NCBI RefSeq assembly: GCF_051172195.1
Contig: NZ_JBPJAQ010000001.1
Span: forward strand, 1,674,001-1,738,000
DNA: 64,000 nucleotides
From: Paludibaculum fermentans_A
Lineage (GTDB): Bacteria > Acidobacteriota > Terriglobia > Bryobacterales > Bryobacteraceae
Reading direction: 5' to 3'
Part shown: positions 60,155-64,000 of the stretch, piece by piece
Position numbering within the stretch: the stretch's first letter is position 1
Layout of the letters: each line of letters starts with the position of its first letter
The notes under the pieces: model-generated
Databases searched by the model: none
The model's input: the letters and a program-made list of their open reading frames with translations, nothing else
What the model was told of the DNA's origin: nothing
Made by a program: the position numbers and the translations under genes

Positions 60155-63100
60155 ATGGGATGCAGCACTGTTTCCCGCTACGCCGTAGTTGTGTTCACAC
60201 TGGTTTTTCTTTGTACCGGTCAACAGGACCGGGCGACACTGACCGGCCGGATCAGCGATGCGTCCGGGGCGCCGGTGCAAAACATCGACCTTGGCATCAA
60301 GGCGATTTCGACGAATGCTGAATATGAGACCCGTACGAATGAGGAGGGGCTGTTTACAGTTCCGAACCTGCCGGTTGGCGCCTACCGGTTGACGTTCCGG
60401 GGCAGCGGCTTCAAGACGTTGATCCGGGAGCGGGTGGTCCTCAGCGCCGCGCAAGTGGTGCGCATCGATGCCCAGATGCAGTTGGGCATGCTGACGGAAT
60501 CGGTGGAGGTGACGGCGGAGACTCCGCTGCTGCAGACCGATGCGCCGGACGTCGGCACCGTACTGGGTCATGAGAAGCTCACCAGCCTGCCGCTCAGTTT
60601 CAGCGGCGGCCGCTATGCGGAGAATTTCGCTTACAAGCTGACGCCGGGGGTGAGCGGCAACAACTATGAAAGCCGGATCAACGGCAGTGCGGCTTTCTCC
60701 AAGGCGGTGGTGCTGGATGGCGCCGACGCGACCATCTACATTGGCGGGCAGTTCGGCGAATCGAGCCCCTCGCTGGAGGCTTTCGAGGAGCTCAAGGTAC
60801 AGACCTCGGGGATGAGCGCCGAGTTTGGACGCACGGGCGGGGGTGTTTTCAATTTCGTAATGAAATCGGGCACCAACCGGGTGCATGGCTCGGCCGTCGG
60901 GTTCCTGCACAACGAATGGATGGACGCCAATTCCTTCGTGAACAACTACTTTGGCCGGCCGCGGCAACGGGATCGCCGCAACAACTGGGGCGGATCGCTG
61001 GGCGGGCCGGTGGTGCTGCCGGGTGTCTACAAAGGCAAGGACAGGACATTCTTCTACACGGCGTATGAGCGCTACAAAGAGTCGTATGCGGGCGGCGGTT
61101 CGCCCACGGTGACGGTGCCGCTGGACGAGTTTTGGGACGGCAATCTGAGCCGCCTGCTTTCGGGCGCGGTGTTGGGCCAGGATTCACAAGGACGCAATGT
61201 CAACCAGGGTGCGATTTACGACCCGGCCTCTACGCGGACGGTGAACGGCCAAGTGGTGCGCGACATCTTTGCCGGCAACGTGATTCCGCAAAGCCGGATT
61301 TCAGCCCCGGCGCAGAAGCTGGGGGCGATCTTCCGGCAGCATTACTCGCCGACGGTCAAAGGCGCCGGCGGACTGGTGCCGCTGTTGAACAACTCTTTCT
61401 TTCCCGTGTCGAACCAGGCGGGATTCACGCAGAACCAGTTTTCGGTGAAGCTGGACCACTACCTGTCGGCGGCGCACAAGTTGAGCGGGTCGTTTTCCTA
61501 TATCGACCGGCCGCGCACCATCCTGGATCAGGGCGGGGTGTGGGATTTCAACGACGCCTCCGGCGGACCGCTGTCGCGCGCCCGGCTGCAATGGGTCCGC
61601 AGTTGGTATGGGCGTGCCGCCTACGACTGGACGTTGTCACCTTCTGTTTTGAACCATCTGCAGTTGGGCTTCAACCGCCAGCGCAATCCGAGCCTGTCGG
61701 CGCACCTGGGTGAGAACGGCGTGTCGGCGCTGGGGCTGAGCGGATTCTCAAAGGAGTTCAACTTCCCTGAGATCCAGTTTGGTTCCAACAACTACCCGGC
61801 CAATTACCCCACCTTGGGATTCCAGACGAACGACTTCGGCGCGGGACAGAATTTCCAGGCGATTGATACGGTCTCGTGGGTTCGGAACCGGCATACCCTG
61901 CGGGCCGGCGCCGATTGGCGGCGGTCCTATTTGCGGTGGCGGACGGACAATGGACCGGCGGCGATCAGCTTCAGCCAGGCGCAGACGGGGTTACCGGGGT
62001 TCACGCAAACGGGCAACGGCTTCGCCAGCATGCTGCTGGGCGAGGTGGCCGGCGCGACGGTCCCGACTCCGACGCCGACAGGCTCGCGGTTCACGAATTT
62101 CGCTTTGTTCCTGCAGGACGACTTCCGCGCCACCAGCCGCCTGACGCTCAACCTGGGCGTGCGTTGGGACTACCAGCCGCTGCCGGTGGAACAGTACAAC
62201 CGGCTGAGCAACTGGAACACGAACGTGGTGGATCCCGTCTGGGGCTTGCCCGGCGCACTGGAATTCGCCAGCGCGGACCGGCGGACGTTTGCTCCGAATC
62301 ATTACACCGACTTTTCGCCGCGCCTCGGATTCGCCTACCAGGTGAACTCCAAAACCACCGTACGCGGCGCCTACGGGATCTTCTATCTGGCGCGGAACGG
62401 GAACGGCTGGTCCGGCGTGCCGTGGGCGCAGACCGCCGGGTTTGGCCAGGAGAATCGCGTCAGCACGACCGTGGACTACCAGGCGGCCTGGAACTGGAAC
62501 AATCCGTATCCGGGTGTGAATCGTCCCCTGCCGCAGAACGCTTCGCTGGCGAACGGCTCGCCCGGCATCTGGGGCATCGTGAGCTACGATCCCAATGCCG
62601 GCAAGAACGGCTACACGCAGCAGTGGAACCTGAACGTCCAACGGGAACTGAGGGCGGGCATCGTCGTGGACGCCGGCTATGTGGGCTCCAAGAGCACCGG
62701 GATCCAGGCCAACGAACTGCGGCGGCTGAACCAGTTGGATCCGCGGTTTCTGGCCCTGGGAGACGCCTTGGGGGTGACCGTTTCGAGCCAGGCCGAACTG
62801 CCGGCCCCAGTGGCCGCGGCCGGCGGGCGGTACCCTTTCCTGAATGCGGGCATCCGGGTGCCGGCTTACCAGACGCTGCTGCACTATCCGCAGATGTTGG
62901 GCACCAACGAGATCAAGAGCGCGGATAGCCCGCTAGGGTTCTCCACCTATCACGCGTTGCAACTGCAGGTGAACAAGCGCTATTCGGGTGGGCTCTCTTT
63001 TCTGTGGAACTGCACCTTCTCGAAATCGATCGACAATGTGCGTTCCGCCTTCGGCGATACGTGGGGCGCCAACAGCGGACGTCCGCTGGACTACTACAAC

Positions 63101-63739
63101 CAGCGCTTGGACAAGTCAGTCTCCGATGCGGACCGCTCGCACGTCTTCAAGACGGCTGTGCAATATGAGTTGCCGTTCGGACGGGGCCGGAAGTTCGGGC
63201 AATCGCTGCCGGTTGGGCTGGAACTGCTGGCCGGCGGCTGGACACTTCACTACATCGGCACTTACAACAGCGGCTGGGCGCTGGGTGTCAGCGGGTCGGG
63301 TACGCCGAATAGCAACTTCGCGACCAATCGCGGCTATGCGCGTAATCCAGACGGGTTGCCGTTGGATACGGGCTGGGACGCGGGCCAACTCGACATGAGC
63401 CGCATCAGCCTGCCAGGTACGGCGAACCGTTATGTCAACACACCCTTGCTGGTGAACCCCACCACGCTGGGGCGCTACCAACGGGGCAACACATCCTATA
63501 AACTCTCCCAATTGCGGGGTCCGTGGGAGATGTCGGAAGATCTGGCGGTACAAAAGGCGTTTCACCCGGTGGAGGCGGTGCGCCTGCAGGTTCGCGGGGA
63601 GTTTCTCAATGCATTCAACAGGACGCTGTGGGGCAATATCAACGTGAACACCGCGAGTCCGTTGTTTGGCCAGGTGGTGGGGAGCAGCGACTGGTTCACT
63701 CCACGAAAAATCCAATTGGGGTTGAGGGCTGACTGGTGA
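60155..63739 (+). CDS. Oar-like TonB-dependent receptor, 1194 aa
   Basis: A short signal peptide (to about residue 22) precedes the carboxypeptidase-regulatory-like domain (about 27-110: LTGRISDASGAPVQNIDLGI), the plug (about 125-245, VVLDGADATIYIGGQFGE and VFNFVMKSGTNRVHGSAVGF) and a large barrel ending IQLGLRADW. GGAGGGAG precedes ATG 60155. The third receptor of this type in the window, it differs clearly in sequence from the other two, so these are not recent duplicates. Adjacent GH97 suggests an alpha-glucan or related oligosaccharide as cargo, which is inference. Confidence 0.9.
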   Translation: MGCSTVSRYAVVVFTLVFLCTGQQDRATLTGRISDASGAPVQNIDLGIKAISTNAEYETRTNEEGLFTVPNLPVGAYRLTFRGSGFKTLIRERVVLSAAQVVRIDAQMQLGMLTESVEVTAETPLLQTDAPDVGTVLGHEKLTSLPLSFSGGRYAENFAYKLTPGVSGNNYESRINGSAAFSKAVVLDGADATIYIGGQFGESSPSLEAFEELKVQTSGMSAEFGRTGGGVFNFVMKSGTNRVHGSAVGFLHNEWMDANSFVNNYFGRPRQRDRRNNWGGSLGGPVVLPGVYKGKDRTFFYTAYERYKESYAGGGSPTVTVPLDEFWDGNLSRLLSGAVLGQDSQGRNVNQGAIYDPASTRTVNGQVVRDIFAGNVIPQSRISAPAQKLGAIFRQHYSPTVKGAGGLVPLLNNSFFPVSNQAGFTQNQFSVKLDHYLSAAHKLSGSFSYIDRPRTILDQGGVWDFNDASGGPLSRARLQWVRSWYGRAAYDWTLSPSVLNHLQLGFNRQRNPSLSAHLGENGVSALGLSGFSKEFNFPEIQFGSNNYPANYPTLGFQTNDFGAGQNFQAIDTVSWVRNRHTLRAGADWRRSYLRWRTDNGPAAISFSQAQTGLPGFTQTGNGFASMLLGEVAGATVPTPTPTGSRFTNFALFLQDDFRATSRLTLNLGVRWDYQPLPVEQYNRLSNWNTNVVDPVWGLPGALEFASADRRTFAPNHYTDFSPRLGFAYQVNSKTTVRGAYGIFYLARNGNGWSGVPWAQTAGFGQENRVSTTVDYQAAWNWNNPYPGVNRPLPQNASLANGSPGIWGIVSYDPNAGKNGYTQQWNLNVQRELRAGIVVDAGYVGSKSTGIQANELRRLNQLDPRFLALGDALGVTVSSQAELPAPVAAAGGRYPFLNAGIRVPAYQTLLHYPQMLGTNEIKSADSPLGFSTYHALQLQVNKRYSGGLSFLWNCTFSKSIDNVRSAFGDTWGANSGRPLDYYNQRLDKSVSDADRSHVFKTAVQYELPFGRGRKFGQSLPVGLELLAGGWTLHYIGTYNSGWALGVSGSGTPNSNFATNRGYARNPDGLPLDTGWDAGQLDMSRISLPGTANRYVNTPLLVNPTTLGRYQRGNTSYKLSQLRGPWEMSEDLAVQKAFHPVEAVRLQVRGEFLNAFNRTLWGNINVNTASPLFGQVVGSSDWFTPRKIQLGLRADW

Positions 63740-63807
63740 GTTTCCACTCTCCCCGCGAAGGGCGCGAAAATTGAGAATCCGTGGTTGAAGCGCGCAACGA
63801 GCAGAGC

Positions 63808-64000
63808 ATGTCGAGCAGGCCGGCGCACAGAGCCGGAGCCGTACTGTTGGCGGTTGGCTGTCTGTTCACGGGGTGCTCCCGGCCGCAGGCGAACGAGGCC
63901 AAGCCTTCCATCGAGTTCACCATGGTCCCGGCCGTCGGCCCAGGCGGCCCTAAGCTCATCGACGGCATTGCGGGCCGGGTGAAAGGCGCCAAGCCTGGCC
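63808..64000 (+). CDS. Putative lipoprotein, 5' part only (cut by window end)
   Basis: From ATG 63808 the frame stays open to the window end. It encodes a lipoprotein signal with lipobox FTGC (C23) and a mature start NEAKPSIEFTMVPAVGPGGP, followed by IAGRVKGAKPG. An in-frame GTG at 63781 is an alternative start. The GRVxGAxPG stretch recalls the N-terminal repeat of sensory proteins in Acidobacteria, but too little is visible to name it. Confidence 0.6.
   Translation, partial: MSSRPAHRAGAVLLAVGCLFTGCSRPQANEAKPSIEFTMVPAVGPGGPKLIDGIAGRVKGAKPG

Noticed and set aside
1..64000. CRISPR arrays, tRNA or rRNA genes, insertion sequences and prophage genes
   Set aside because: I saw no regularly spaced repeats, cloverleaf-like sequences, transposase or integrase motifs, or phage structural genes in reading the window.

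Overview
The window is about 64 kb of high-GC DNA, almost entirely coding, and reads like the chromosome of a soil or sediment Acidobacteriota, probably of the Solibacter/Bryobacter/Paludibaculum group. The evidence is three very large Oar-type TonB-dependent receptors with an N-terminal carboxypeptidase-regulatory domain, several receptor-like Ser/Thr kinases with C-terminal TPR or PEGA-like regions, a TIGR02999-type ECF sigma factor, Tat-exported Gfo/Idh/MocA proteins and DUF2264. No insertion sequence, prophage, tRNA, rRNA or CRISPR array was seen. The species assignment is inference.

Layout. 0-5.6 kb: an XRE-type regulator, a B12-binding radical SAM enzyme, a cupin/DoxX/NTF2-like operon and its divergent MocR regulator. 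5.5-11.2 kb: a minus-strand phospho-signalling operon encoding an FHA-transmembrane-trypsin protein, two membrane Ser/Thr kinases and a PP2C phosphatase. 11.3-13.2 kb: a TolB/TPR membrane protein. 13.2-29.7 kb: a carbohydrate locus. Its minus-strand arm runs ROK regulator, DMT transporter, DapA-family aldolase, creatininase-family amidase, 3-hydroxyacyl-CoA-dehydrogenase-like enzyme, enolase-superfamily dehydratase and GH20 hexosaminidase, with mostly overlapping genes. Its plus-strand arm is a TonB receptor, DUF2264, RidA, a GH109-like protein and a second Gfo/Idh/MocA protein. The two arms face away from each other across an intergenic region holding three close palindromes. 29.7-31.9 kb: an orphan 717-residue protein.

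32.0-41.0 kb: an operon for carboxylation-dependent nitrogen release, containing an SSS transporter, a secreted beta-propeller, two DUF1989 urea-carboxylase-associated proteins, a biotin-dependent urea/guanidine carboxylase and allophanate hydrolase. The DUF1989 pair favours guanidine over urea as substrate. A second Oar receptor is divergent from it. 45.0-49.0 kb: housekeeping nusB, ribH and lepA, then two small secreted proteins. 49.0-51.9 kb: an ECF42 sigma factor with two DGPF/YCII proteins and a PhnB-like protein, preceded by a sequence matching the published ECF42 promoter signature. 51.9-55.1 kb: a Ser/Thr kinase-TPR protein with an ECF sigma factor that lacks the usual acidic region 2.2 residues, suggesting control by phosphorylation. 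55.2-59.9 kb: a lipoprotein, two secreted proteins of unknown function and a GH97 alpha-glucosidase. 60.2-63.7 kb: a third Oar receptor. The window ends inside a putative lipoprotein gene.

The least conventional parts are the FHA-protease/kinase/phosphatase operon, the three-palindrome region of the carbohydrate locus, the propeller-containing guanidine/urea operon and the orphan 717-residue protein.
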